64,000 nt of DNA, taken from the NCBI RefSeq assembly GCF_030272615.1, contig NC_081412.1, positions 548,234,488-548,298,487 on the forward strand. Reading direction: 5' to 3'. Positions 1 to 10,400 of the stretch are shown one piece after another. How positions within the stretch are numbered: the first letter of the stretch is position 1; each line of letters opens with the position of its first letter. Under the pieces are notes generated by a model that did not search any database, was not told the origin of the DNA, and worked only from the letters and a program-made list of their open reading frames with translations. The stretch is from Cryptomeria japonica. Lineage: Eukaryota; Streptophyta; Pinopsida; Cupressales; Cupressaceae. Made by a program: the position numbers and the translations under genes.

Positions 1-1424
1 ACCAGTTTAAGCTCTTGCAATAATCATAAACCTTACATCAATATTCACTCATCATATCCATCTACCATGTCCTTACTTACACCTTAAAAAGATCCTACAA
101 GGTCTCATACTTATATGAGTCTTATTTATAATATGCCATGTCGACTTATAAAAGATTAAAATTAAATACATTAAGCAATAAACAAAATCCTGTCGGTCAG
201 GGTGCCAGTAATCAATCTTTTTGCTGTCGATGAACTTTATGCCGGTGTAGAGTCTGTCGATGTCGGTGTCTGCTGGTTTCGTAAGATTGTAAGGTTGCCA
301 TCAATGACAATATCTTCAATCACCTACAATTTCTCATTGGAGTGTGCATATGCCAACAAATTTATGGCAAATGATTCGGCTCAAAGCTTCTACTTCTATG
401 ATTTGTAATAAAGATTCCATTTGACGCAGCAAATGATAAACTCAATTAAGAAGCTTCCAAACCTTTAGAACAAAGGATTTTCACATCACAAGGATACTGG
501 GGGAAGGCTATCAAATACACACTTCCATTGGAGGGGATTTTCACTAGCCTCCACATTGGATTATAGTGGGTTGGTAAACTTGGTGATAAAGTCATTGCTC
601 GCTTGGGTCATACTCTTCTCACTAGCCCCCTCAAGGCTTCGAGAAGGTAGGCCCTCTAAAGATTTTAAATACTTGAAAGTAAATAAAGCATTAAAAGAGT
701 GGGTTGGCTTTTTGGTCACCCAATTAAGGGGAGAGGATATACCTACCACCCAAGACAAAGCATACAATTTTCTTTTTAGTCCTTTCAAAGCAACTGTTTT
801 CTAAGTCTTAATTGGAGATGTTGCTCAAATCAAACATGGTGTTTAATTTTAATCCCACAAAGTATTTTTCTTTGAACTTTGAAAAATCAAATCCTGGTCA
901 ACAAAAGTAAATGGCGTTGTCAACAAAAAGTAAATCGCTTTGCAAAATCCAAAGGTGGCTTGTTATTTTTACTTGCAACAAAAAGGTTGATTATTCTTTT
1001 TAGCCTTTTGCAAGAAATGAAAATTTGTTGGTTATTTTTAGAGCCCAAAAAGAAGTGTGATCCTAATCTTGCAAACAATCAAAATGTGAGAGTTATTGTT
1101 CTTTTTATCCTTGCAAGAAAGAAAGATTTGATTATTTTTAAGCACCAATTGAGAATGAGGTCTCTTTTAGTTGTACCAAATGAAAATGTAGTCCTTTTTA
1201 CCTTTTGCAAAAAGAGAAAAATGAGTTCTTTTTACTAACTTAGAAAGAAAGGAAAGTAAGAAATGAAGAACTAATCTAATTCCTTTTTGAACCTAAAAAA
1301 CACTATTAGAACCTGCACAAAACTAGTTAGTAATCATCAAAGATCAATGGTGGGATAGACAAGCCTAACTTTCTAACCGGATACAAACAAACTTATTTTT
1401 TTCTCTCTGTTTTGTATGCGCTAT
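1..1424 (-). mobile_element. Element C leader (5' untranslated part), left fragment
   Basis: This is the part of minus-strand element C that lies beyond the B insertion. Read on the minus strand, 545-690 aligns with the B leader at about 3085-3210: shared blocks include ATCTTTAG, GACCCAAG and AACCCACTATAA, in the same order. The block around 440-545 also aligns with B 3235-3350 (shared TCTTAATTGAGTTTATC). The fragment ends at 1420-1424 (GCTAT) inside a 'tatgcgcta' repeat that resumes after B at 37243. I see no supported gene: the short open frames at 556-804 and 879-1238 lie antisense to the element and are low complexity. The 3' end of C is outside the window. Confidence 0.7.
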
Positions 1425-2453
1425 TGTAATACCCAAAAAATGGTCATTTAAACCATGAGCCCCTAATCTCGACAACGTCACCAAGATCCTAACCAAAGGA
1501 AATTAAATAAATCTTGAGCACACAATTAATTTCTAAAATCATCAATGTCACATGGCAAATTAATCAACCAATATTAATTAAATGTTTATTTAATTAATTA
1601 AATCATTCCAAGTAAATCATTTTAAAATAATTATCCTATTTATTTTATTGAATATCCTAGCATATTTAATTAAATAAATCAATTTCCCATTAAATCATCA
1701 AAAAAGGAATTAATTGACAAAAAAGGAATTAAAAATTGAGAAAAGAAATCGAATAGAGATAATCTTGAAAAACAAATTAAAAATTGATAAATAATCTCAG
1801 AGAAATCAATTAAAACAATTAAATATTAAAATTGAATGAAATAGAGAATAAATCAGTTTTTTCTTGATTTTATTTTAATTTTAGTTCAATTTACTTTAAA
1901 ATTGAGAAAAACATCCAATCACATCAATTCACCTAGATTGTGCTTCCTCTTGGAAAATCTTGACTGCTCATCATCATTTGATCTCAGCCGTTGGTTTCTT
2001 TCTGAATTTTCTATAAATTCAGGCTCTCATCTCTCATTCAAGGATCCTACATAATATATTGTTATTATGTTGTTTTTGCTCTAGGTTCATTGAGAATTTG
2101 TATTGAGATATTGCATATTATTTATTTCATGTTGCTTAAATCATTTAGCTTAAATATTCATATATTTCTTAAATCATGTTAGATTAACCTTGCATATCTA
2201 GCTTAAATCTTGCAACCATTTAGCTCATATTCATGCTCATATAGATTTAAAAATCCATCGTTAGGTGTTGTCTAGTCACTGGATAGATTAGCAATCTGAG
2301 GGCAATCTAAAGTTGCATCTACTAGAAGACAATGGGTCACTTTGTAATGGTTTATTATTCATTGATTATTGATTTACTAACCATGCATCTAAAGACTTAA
2401 TTGAAGTATTGTGTATTCCAGATACAGATACAGGTCCACTTTTCACACACACA
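1425..2453 (+). repeat. Element B 5' LTR
   Basis: This 1029-bp direct repeat matches 36210-37242. It starts TGTAATACCC and ends in a CA run. It is AT-rich (TTAATTAAATAAAT motifs), with a TATA box at 2012-2019. The right end is a short CA microsatellite that is two bases shorter than in the 3' copy. Confidence 0.93.
2012..2019 (+). promoter_or_regulatory. TATA box, element B 5' LTR
   Basis: TATAAATT lies in the last half of the LTR, preceded by TTTCTTTCTGAATTTTC and followed by CTCTCATCTCTC. The same octamer is at 36798-36805 in the 3' LTR. This is the expected position of the U3 promoter. Confidence 0.6.
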
Positions 2454-2457
2454 TTTT

Positions 2458-2477
2458 TGGTGCCCACCGTGGGGTAG
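2458..2477 (+). other. Primer-binding site of element B (tRNA-Lys type)
   Basis: TGGTGCCCACCGTGGGG starts four bases after the LTR. It is complementary to the 3' end of plant tRNA-Lys(CUU), apart from two C-to-T differences (tRNA sequence from general knowledge). Confidence 0.8.
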
Positions 2478-3361
2478 AAGACTACTTTTTTTTCGGCCTT
2501 CAAGGCTAACTATTTATTTATTTATTTTTTCAGATTTTTTACTTTTTGGATTTATTTTTCATACAGTTTCTACATAGTATCGTACGACATTTCTTATATG
2601 GTAGAATGACAAACTACAATTATTGTATGATCTTGTGTGAATTATCATACGTGTCGGTGAGAATTGTCGTACGATTCTGTATTCTGTTGGGTAAAAAACA
2701 AGTTTCATTCTTCAAGTTTTCTATTCAATTTTGATTACATTAGCGCTGACCCTAGCTAGTTATTTGTTTATCTGAAGAATTTTTACAGCCTAACCAGTTT
2801 CTTGCAGAATGCTTGTTAAAGAATTTATCAATCACACATACGCCTGTCAAAGAACAAAGACAATATGACTACTGATTCATTGTCTTTGTAGTTTGCTTGA
2901 GGAGATTTGAGCAAACATTGCGTATTCATTAAATTCATTTTTTAGGCACCTAATTTTCTATCTGGTTAAAGAACAAATCTATATTTCGTGTTTTAAGAAA
3001 ATTTTGAGAGGTAGGAGAGTATGCTCTTGTTTGTGTAGACAATCGGAAATCTAGACCCTTGAGGCATTTTCTTTAAGTTTGAGATTTGTATATCTTTAGC
3101 GGACCTACCCTCCTGAGGAGCCAATAACTCTATAGCCATTACAATTGGTGAGAGGGGAATGACCCAAGTGGGAATGGATAAACGCCAAGTAATCCAACCC
3201 ACTATAAAACAAACATGATTTGATGAAAATCAATTCAATGACAGTGCTCGGGAATAGCTCTCCTCTGTACCTTTGGGTATATTAAACCTTGGTTTTCAAG
3301 GCTAAGAGACCTCTTAATTGAGTTTATACCTCGACGTGTCGAACAGATCCCTTACTAGTTC
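2478..3361 (+). other. Element B leader, first part
   Basis: This untranslated leader runs between the primer site and the A insertion. It holds TCGTACGA-type motifs (about 2577-2670) that recur at 22430-22610. A conserved core at about 3085-3210 is shared with the C, A and D leaders. Within it TTG|GTGAGA (GT at 3148) looks like a 5' splice site. The minus-strand open frame at 2993-3202 is antisense to the core and is not considered a gene. Bases 3357-3361 (AGTTC) are the target duplicated by A. Confidence 0.6.
3357..3361. repeat. Target-site duplication of element A, left copy
   Basis: AGTTC lies immediately before the A 5' LTR and is repeated exactly at 21874-21878 after the 3' LTR. Confidence 0.95.
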
Positions 3362-4747
3362 TGTAGTCACACAAATCTGTCCAGCTTAATTAAATGAATA
3401 TTTCGTATTTATTTGATTAAAAATCCACTAGCCATTAGTTAATTAAATAAATATTTAATTAATTCATCTCCAAACATTCTTCTATTAATTAAATAAATTA
3501 TTCAATTTATTTTAATTAATTCATTAAACCAAATTCACAATCAATTAAATGAATAAAATCTATTTATTTAATTAAATCCCCCTATTCCTCTTTTAAATAA
3601 ATTAAATTAAACATTTATTTAAATCATTATCCCCCCACTTGCATTTTCCTACAAATGCAACTTGCACACATTTATTGAAATAAATGAATTTTTATCTTAA
3701 TAAAATCCTATTTTCCCTCACCCACCAAATCCACTTGCAAAATCTAATCCCCTTCTAGATTCTTCTAACCCCTTCCTAATTAGCCTAATCCATCCCCTAA
3801 TTATTGTCACATTCCTAAGCAAAATGGAGTCACTTCTCAAAGACTCCAAAGTCTTTGAAAAGCATTTAATGCTTTGTGTGTTCAACAAATTAACCCCCAA
3901 AGTCTTCCAAGACCACTAATGGCTCTTACATGACCATTTATGGCTCTTACATAACCATTTATGGTTATTTCAAACTTGTCTCCCCAAACATTTATTGTTT
4001 TGACCATATTCCTCCATTTCACATTTGCACAAGAGTTTATCCATTGGATAAAAGCTTTATTCTTTGAATAAAGAGTTTATTCATTCAACTAACCTTGACT
4101 TTAAATCCCAAGGTCATATCAAGCATTTAATGCTTATTCTCTCCCCTCTCAACCTATCTCACATTGACACTTGTCATCCTGGGATTGGGTTGAAAGCCAT
4201 CACATGGATTTGAAATCATTCAATCCTGACCCTTGTTGAGATTGCTCAATCTCAACCATCCATTGCTCCATTTTTCCTATAAATAGAGCCCATTTCTTCA
4301 TAATCCGGATCCTGAAAACTTGTATGCATTTAAACTATAGGCATTTTAAGAGAGCATTTTAGCATAAACAATCTAATATCTTGTTATTTTGGTTAAAATA
4401 TATCATTTTAGCATCAATAGCATAGCATTAGCTTTTCATTTCACATTTAGAGCTATACTACAATCTCAATCCTCCATAAGCATCCATAGTGCAAAAAGCT
4501 GCTGAGAGCTACACTATTTTGGAACATGGAGAGGAGAGGAGCAAGGGAGAAAGGAACCAAGACCATGCTAAGAGACATTTGGAGATGTCTCATTATCTTT
4601 GCTTCTTTAGTTAGATATATTAGCATGTTTTTAGTGTCTCTCTTGGTATGCCTTTTTAGATTAGTTTTTGATTGACTAACACTAATGGTTTTCTGTCTTT
4701 TGTGTTATTCATCATTTGCTAACCTTGTGCCATTTAGGAGGGCATCA
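3362..4747 (+). repeat. Element A 5' LTR
   Basis: This 1386-bp LTR begins TGTAGTCACAC and ends GGGCATCA. The same sequence occurs at 20488-21873. The 5' half is very AT-rich (TTAATTAAATAAAT blocks). A TATA box is at 4278-4285 and a perfect 10-bp-stem hairpin at 4235-4256. The antisense open frame at 3718-3900 also occurs in the D LTR but is only LTR sequence. Confidence 0.97.
4235..4285 (+). promoter_or_regulatory. U3 hairpin plus TATA box, element A 5' LTR
   Basis: GTTGAGATTG (4235-4244), a CT loop and CAATCTCAAC (4247-4256) form a perfect inverted repeat. TATAAATA starts at 4278, after a 21-bp gap. The same module with the same gap is in the A 3' LTR, the D LTR and the C LTR. Confidence 0.75.
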
Positions 4748-4770
4748 TTTGGCGAACCCGACGTGAATCC
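4748..4770 (+). other. Primer-binding site of element A, tRNA not identified
   Basis: TGGCGAACCCGACGTGAATC starts two bases after the LTR. The initial TGG pairs with a tRNA CCA end. Element D has the same sequence with one C/T change (55136-55155). It does not match the tRNA-Lys site used by B and C, and I cannot assign it to a tRNA. Confidence 0.65.
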
Positions 4771-6575
4771 AAGCACTAAAAACATATCCTTTTTTTTAAC
4801 TAACATGTTTGATTGTTGAAAGTGTCACACAGGTCGCGCTTTAGCGCTATTGAACACGTTCTGGCGCTATTGACACCTTTTCTTTTAGCGCTATTGCTCT
4901 TACAATAGCGCTATTGTAAAAGTTTCAGCACTTTTGACACTATTTTAGCGCTTTTGTCCTTCTTCTGGCGCTATTGAAGATCTTTTAGCGCTTTTGACTC
5001 TCTGTCATTTTTGTTATTTTAGCGCTTCTGTGTGAAATAGCGCTTCTATTTAAACGTAGACTAGCGCTATTGCAACAGAGTGCCGTCCAAATCACCTTGC
5101 AACCACAAAAATGGAAATTCTTAGGCTTGTGGAAGCCCCCCTTGGACATTGATTTTTCTAACACGTTTTTGTTTGTGCAGGTTAAAAACTCACCTTAAAA
5201 AAATCACAAACTTGTCTTTTGGTGCTTAAAAAACTTGACAAAACACAAAAGTATATTGCTTTCTAGTTAGGATTCATCTTTATTTTGGTGCTTAAAATCA
5301 ACACACAAAGTTTCTTTTCTTGCATCAAACTTAAAAAATCACAAGCCACACTTCAATTTTGGGCAAGTAAAAAGAACAAACCTCTTGTTTTTGATTTTTT
5401 TGCAAACAAATTTTATTTCAAGCAAAAACGTGTTTTTCATTAAGTTGACCAGGATTTTCGAATTCTAGATTACAAAACACATTGCCTTTGAAGTTAAAAA
5501 TAACACCATGGCTGTTGGAGCAACATCTCCAAATAGTTAGATCACATTTGCAAATGATGGATTAAAAAGAACAAGTGTTTTACGTGTTTGGCACACTTGT
5601 GCAAAAAGTTAGTCGAGTGGTCCTACCTCTAACACACACTATCCTCTCCCTTGGCTTTCATGGTCCTAGGTGCAAGAGAAAAGTGTTAGTAACACTCAAA
5701 ATTTTATCTTTTTAAGAGAGGCCTGCCAAGGGATCGATACTCTTGGGAACAACCTCGAGCGGTAAATCTTTCGAGCCGCTATAGAAATCAGGTGAGAACA
5801 AAAGCTGTAGCCTTGGGTATAGCTGTTCCTATAGTGTAACTGGCCGAAAGGACAAATGGGCCCCACCACCAGTTACAAGGCTCTTAAGTGAGTCACTGCA
5901 GAATGAACTTATGTCCAAAAACATCGAACATGACTAAACACCTTTAAGTAGTAGCCCACCCGTTCTATTGATTGAGATTATTTGCGATATAATTTAGTGC
6001 AAGAGCATAGATGGTTTTGCTCCCAAGATACTCACCATACATATTTCCTTGAGTAGAAACATAGCTTTTTGAAAAGTCACTTGTGGCTTGATAAAAGTGG
6101 TGACTCCCCCATCATAGGGATCATCTATTTGTTATGCTCACGCAAGACTTAGTATATCACATCCTTCCCTGCCAAGGCAGGATTCATAAGGTATGTAGTA
6201 CCAAAGTCGAAGAAATATCAAGATGTGGGCTAAATTTATCACAACTGGCCATTTGACCTTAGGGATACAAAGTGTTTGAAGTGTGTTCGTTTTAAAGACC
6301 TAGTACAAATTAAGCCGACTTCAAGCTTTGAAAATACACCTTAAAATACATCTAAAGTAGGGTCATATACAAGTCCAAGGATTGGGTTAATCTAGACCCA
6401 TACTCATTTGTGCCTTTTAGGCAACATTTTTGTGTTTGTGTGCTTGCTTTGTTTTCTTGTCAAAGAAACATCAAATCAGAAAATCAATCCCAAAAACAAA
6501 GTATTCATCCAACATCTTACAAAACAACCAAACACATCAAAAACAAAGTGCAAAACAACAAAGAGTCAAAATTTT
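4771..6575 (+). other. Element A leader with AGCGCT array and conserved core
   Basis: The leader holds an array of AGCGCTATTG/AGCGCTTTTG motifs (about 4835-5075). AT-rich filler follows, then a conserved block (5719-5890) shared almost base for base with D (56165-56335) and more loosely with B and C. CAG|GTGAGA at 5789-5797 is a possible 5' splice site. Apart from the leader ORF that follows, I see no gene here. Confidence 0.65.
4835..5075 (+). repeat. AGCGCT motif array, 5' leader of A
   Basis: About ten irregularly spaced copies of a 10-base motif, mostly TAGCGCTATTG or TAGCGCTTTTG, some with GGCGCT. A second array at 19608-19920 carries the reverse complement (CAATAGCGCTA). Confidence 0.8.
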
Positions 6576-6959
6576 ATGACCATTCTTCACATCTTACGAA
6601 AGAAGAAGTGTCATCAGAATATCAACTTGAAAAGAAGACCATTAAGCTCAAAGGCTTTGATCAAAAGGAGGAAATTCTTCTATATCAATCGACAAATCTT
6701 TGTCTCCCATAGAGTCTTTCTACATCGCATGTGTCTATACCTTCAAGGCAAAACCAACGAATTTAAGTCTGAATCACTGAACCGCAGAGCTTTTATGCAA
6801 TATAGAGCTCTGAGTTATCACAAAAATCAAGGAGGAAAGATTAATCCCAACTTCTTCCCAAACGTCTGCATCACCTACAACACAGCTAGAGAAATACCTC
6901 CAACACCTGAAAGGGAAGAGGTAGAGTTTGTCCCATTTGTGACACAAATTTTTTATTGA
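6576..6959 (+). CDS. Leader ORF upstream of gag (127 aa, unknown function)
   Basis: I do not recognise this protein. It is an ATG-started frame of 127 codons ending 448 bp before the gag start of element A. It has a basic N-terminal part (KKK, KRR, KRRK), one FFPN motif and an acidic, proline-containing C-terminus (PPTPEREEVEF). The same 384-bp ORF is in element D (57027-57410). Between the two copies I count 17 synonymous codon changes, 7 replacement changes and a TGA/TAA swap of the stop, which argues for selection on this frame. In-frame sequence upstream of the ATG is open back to 6408 but has unmatched indels between A and D, so the ATG is the better start. Tat/Ogre-type elements are known to carry an extra ORF before gag; whether this one is related is unknown. 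Confidence 0.65.
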   Translation: MTILHILRKKKCHQNINLKRRPLSSKALIKRRKFFYINRQIFVSHRVFLHRMCLYLQGKTNEFKSESLNRRAFMQYRALSYHKNQGGKINPNFFPNVCITYNTAREIPPTPEREEVEFVPFVTQIFY

Positions 6960-7407
6960 AGTTGAAAACATTTTCATCTATCTCATCTCATACATCATCA
7001 CTTCATCATCAATCCGTTCCCACTCTCAAAACATTAAGAGGTTATTGTTTCCAGTTCTCTTTTAGATATTGCTTGCAATCAAACACTTCGCATCACTCTT
7101 TAGATTGTTTCTATACCTAGGATAAGCTCATCCTAAGAGACACATCTACGCAGGTTAAAACTAGTTCATGAGTGAATCCTCTCATTACTAGGTAGTTCAA
7201 TCTGTAACACATCTCAGATTTCTCTACACCTTATCACATCAAATCTTATCAAACAAGCAAGCAATTCAAAGAAGGAATTTCGGTTACATCTACCTTAAAA
7301 GTGTTAAGAGATCCACATGCAACACAATTCACCAATCATCAAATCTCTCATTTCATCAAAAACTCATCATCATTTTCATGCAATTTCAACAAAGACTCAT
7401 AAACAAA
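6960..7407 (+). other. Leader segment between leader ORF and gag (A)
   Basis: Non-coding. TCTACGCAG|GTTAAAAC (about 7145-7160) is identical in D (about 57600) and could be a 3' splice site. The rest is CA- and T-rich and closely matches D. Confidence 0.5.
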
Positions 7408-10400
7408 ATGGCTCAAACCCGATCATAGTCATGACAGTGAGAAATAGAAATAGAAGAAGAAGAAGAGGAAAATCTCAATGAATTTCAAGAAGCACTTGGA
7501 GGAAATGTGAATGACGAAAACCCAAGTACTCCTACTCCTGCAACAATAGAAAGGGCTTAGCATAACCCTCTCTTTAACAGATTGTTTGACGAAATACTCA
7601 GGAGCAATGCGGATGCTCACTTCTTAAAAATCGCTCAAGAAGGAGCCAAGCTCCCCTCAGACTTTGATCTTGCCCAATTAAGACAAGCATCAGAAAGGCA
7701 AAGTCACCATGAAGAGGAAAGAGGTAGAGATCCCATCAGATATAACATTCCTCGAGGTAACCCACCACCTCCTCCTCCAAATGAAATGGAGATGTTGCGG
7801 AAACAAGTCGAGAATCTCGCCCAACAACTTCATAGTGGTTTCAAGACTAACCAATTCTCACTCAATGACATCTATCCCTATCCTTTTGATAGGAATCTTT
7901 ATATGCCCCCCTTTCCAAGAGGATTCGAAACACCCAAATTCAAAAAATATAGGGGAAAGGGAGATCCTCGTGATCATGTCAGAGAATTTCATTCCACTTG
8001 TCTTGAAGTAGCATATGAAGACACATACCTAATGCGCCTTTTTCCCCAAAGCTTGGGAGGAACAACCACATCATGGTTTTCTCGACTACCAGGTGGCATT
8101 AGAACCTTTGAGGAACTCATCCAGAAGTTCCTAGCTCATTACTCTCATAACATTGAACACGACATCACCATGGTTGATCTATGCAACACTAAACAAAAAC
8201 CAGGTGAACTATTCTCAGTATTCCTGCAACGATGGTGTCAAATGTCTAGCAGACGTTCTCTTCAGTTACCTAAACGAGAACTAGTGGAAATATTCATTTC
8301 CAACTTAAATGAAGAAATGGAATTTCACCTGGATGTAAAAGACACAGACTCTTTTAATGATATGATCACCAAGGGTTTAAAATGTGAATGGGCACTCATC
8401 AAGAAAGGACTCATCAAAATCTTTAATGAACCAAAAGATGGTCCTCGCCCACGCTTCAATAGCGATAAACCAAACTTCTGGAATAAAAACAAGAATATCG
8501 TCAATGATGGGGTTGTTGATGCCTGGACTATCCAAAATGCACAACCTGTGGTTCAGTTTGCAGGACAAAATCCTCCACCTCAGAATAACACAAATGTTCC
8601 TTCTAATCAAGGTCACATCACATCTCATGATGAACCTAGACCTCGTCAGCAAAAATAGAAACGCACATACACTCCCTTAGGGGAACCCATTGAAACAGTA
8701 TTGCGACAACTCATTTCTCAAAATTTGGTCACTCTCCCTAAACTATCAAACTATGAGCCTCAGGTCAAACCGGCATGGTGGAGAGATACAGAACACTGTG
8801 AATTCCATCAAGGAAGAGGGCACAAGACAAGTAATCGTCACCGCTTGAAAGATCTTATTCAAGATCTTATTGATCGAGGAGAAATTGAAATAGAAGGACA
8901 TGACCCAAAAACAACAAATAATGATCATTTGATGTTCAAAAATCCACTTCCATCACAAGATCAAAGGGGTCCTTCCACTTCTAGGCGAGGCACTGATACC
9001 ACTGATTATACACAGGCTGCGTATAATTACACTGTAAATCATCTGTATGATGCCAATGAACAAGTTGCAACCATAACCTTCAAAAATTCCAACTCAAATT
9101 GCAATGTTGTTACGTGTCGCGGCAAAGTTACCATCAAAGCAGCTCCATAAGGCACCACCTCAATCCCAAAGCAGTACAATCTTGTGGAACAATTAGACAA
9201 AACCCCTGCACTTATATCCATTTTAGAGCTTTTGCGCCTATCACCCTCTCATAAAACTATCTTGGATCAAGCACTCCAAGAGGCGTCATTCCCTGCAAAT
9301 CTAAATATAGACCAATTTCAAGCCATGGTTGGAAGTCTCAAGTCATCACCTTGTCTCACTTTTTCTGAAAGTGACAACTCTTCCTTCCAACAACCGCATA
9401 ATGCCTCACTCCACATCTAAGGATTTATTAACCAGCATCGGATCAAGCGAGTCTTGATTGATAATGGGGCAGGCCTAAACATTTGTACACTACAATCGGT
9501 CACAGCATTGGGATATGTGGTCGAATTAGTGGATCCTCGTCAGAAGATCACAATCAAAGCCTATGACGATGCGGAGCGTTCATCCAAAGGAGCCGTGGTA
9601 CTACCAATCTGAGTAGGCCCCGTGGTAAAGCACATCATTTGTCAGGTTCTGGACCTTCCTCTGCCCTACAATCTATTGTTAGGAAGACCTTGGATACATG
9701 CCATGCAAGCCGTTCCATCTACCTACCATCAATGTATCAAGTTCCCACATAATGGTGTAGAGATCACAATCCTGGGTGATGCAAATCCCTTTGCATACTG
9801 TCATAATATCAGCCATCAACCAGAGATTACTGTTCCTAATAATAGAGAAGCCATTTCCTCCACATCATATATCAGTCTCGCCTCTCTTGCCCGTTCAAAC
9901 ACCACTATACCCAAGCAAGAAAAGCTTAAGATGAAGATCGCAGAGGAAGGTCCCGGGGAATATAACTTGAGTCAACTCTTTTGTGTGGGACAAATGCCCA
10001 CTTCTCCTAGAACACATGGTAAACCACAATAGGTACTCCAGCAACCACTAAGCATACCAGCATGTGCTTTGATGCCCTTCGTTCTTGGAAAGAGTCAAGA
10101 GGAAGAAACACAAGATGAGGACCTGGCGGAATGGATCTATAAAGATCCCATCACCACAGATAAACCGCGAGTTACACTTCCTACGGAACAGTATGGAAAA
10201 GGTCTCCTCATTATGCAAAGAACGGGGTATGATGGTCAGAGTGCTTTGGGATATTGCAAACAAGGATGACATGAACCTCTACTACCAGAATTCAAGCCCA
10301 AAGGTAATACAGGCCTAGGCTTTGAAAAAGAGATCTTTTCTAAACTCAAGTTTAAAGGAAAACCCAGCAAACCATTCTGTCCACCTACGACAAAGCGGAC

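Noticed and set aside
879-1238. 119-aa plus-strand open frame near the left edge
   Set aside because: Low-complexity Lys/Phe/Leu-rich translation of AT-rich repeats, antisense to element C, with no family resemblance.
3718-3900. Minus-strand 60-aa open frame in the A LTR, with a similar one at 54001-54258 in the D LTR
   Set aside because: It is conserved only because the LTRs are related. It lacks a promoter or protein character and is truncated differently in each copy.
6410-6712. Second overlapping leader frame in A (100 aa) and D (56864-57142, 92 aa)
   Set aside because: It has no ATG start, and the D copy is closed by a stop where the other frame has only a synonymous change. The selection signal belongs to the 6576-6959 frame.
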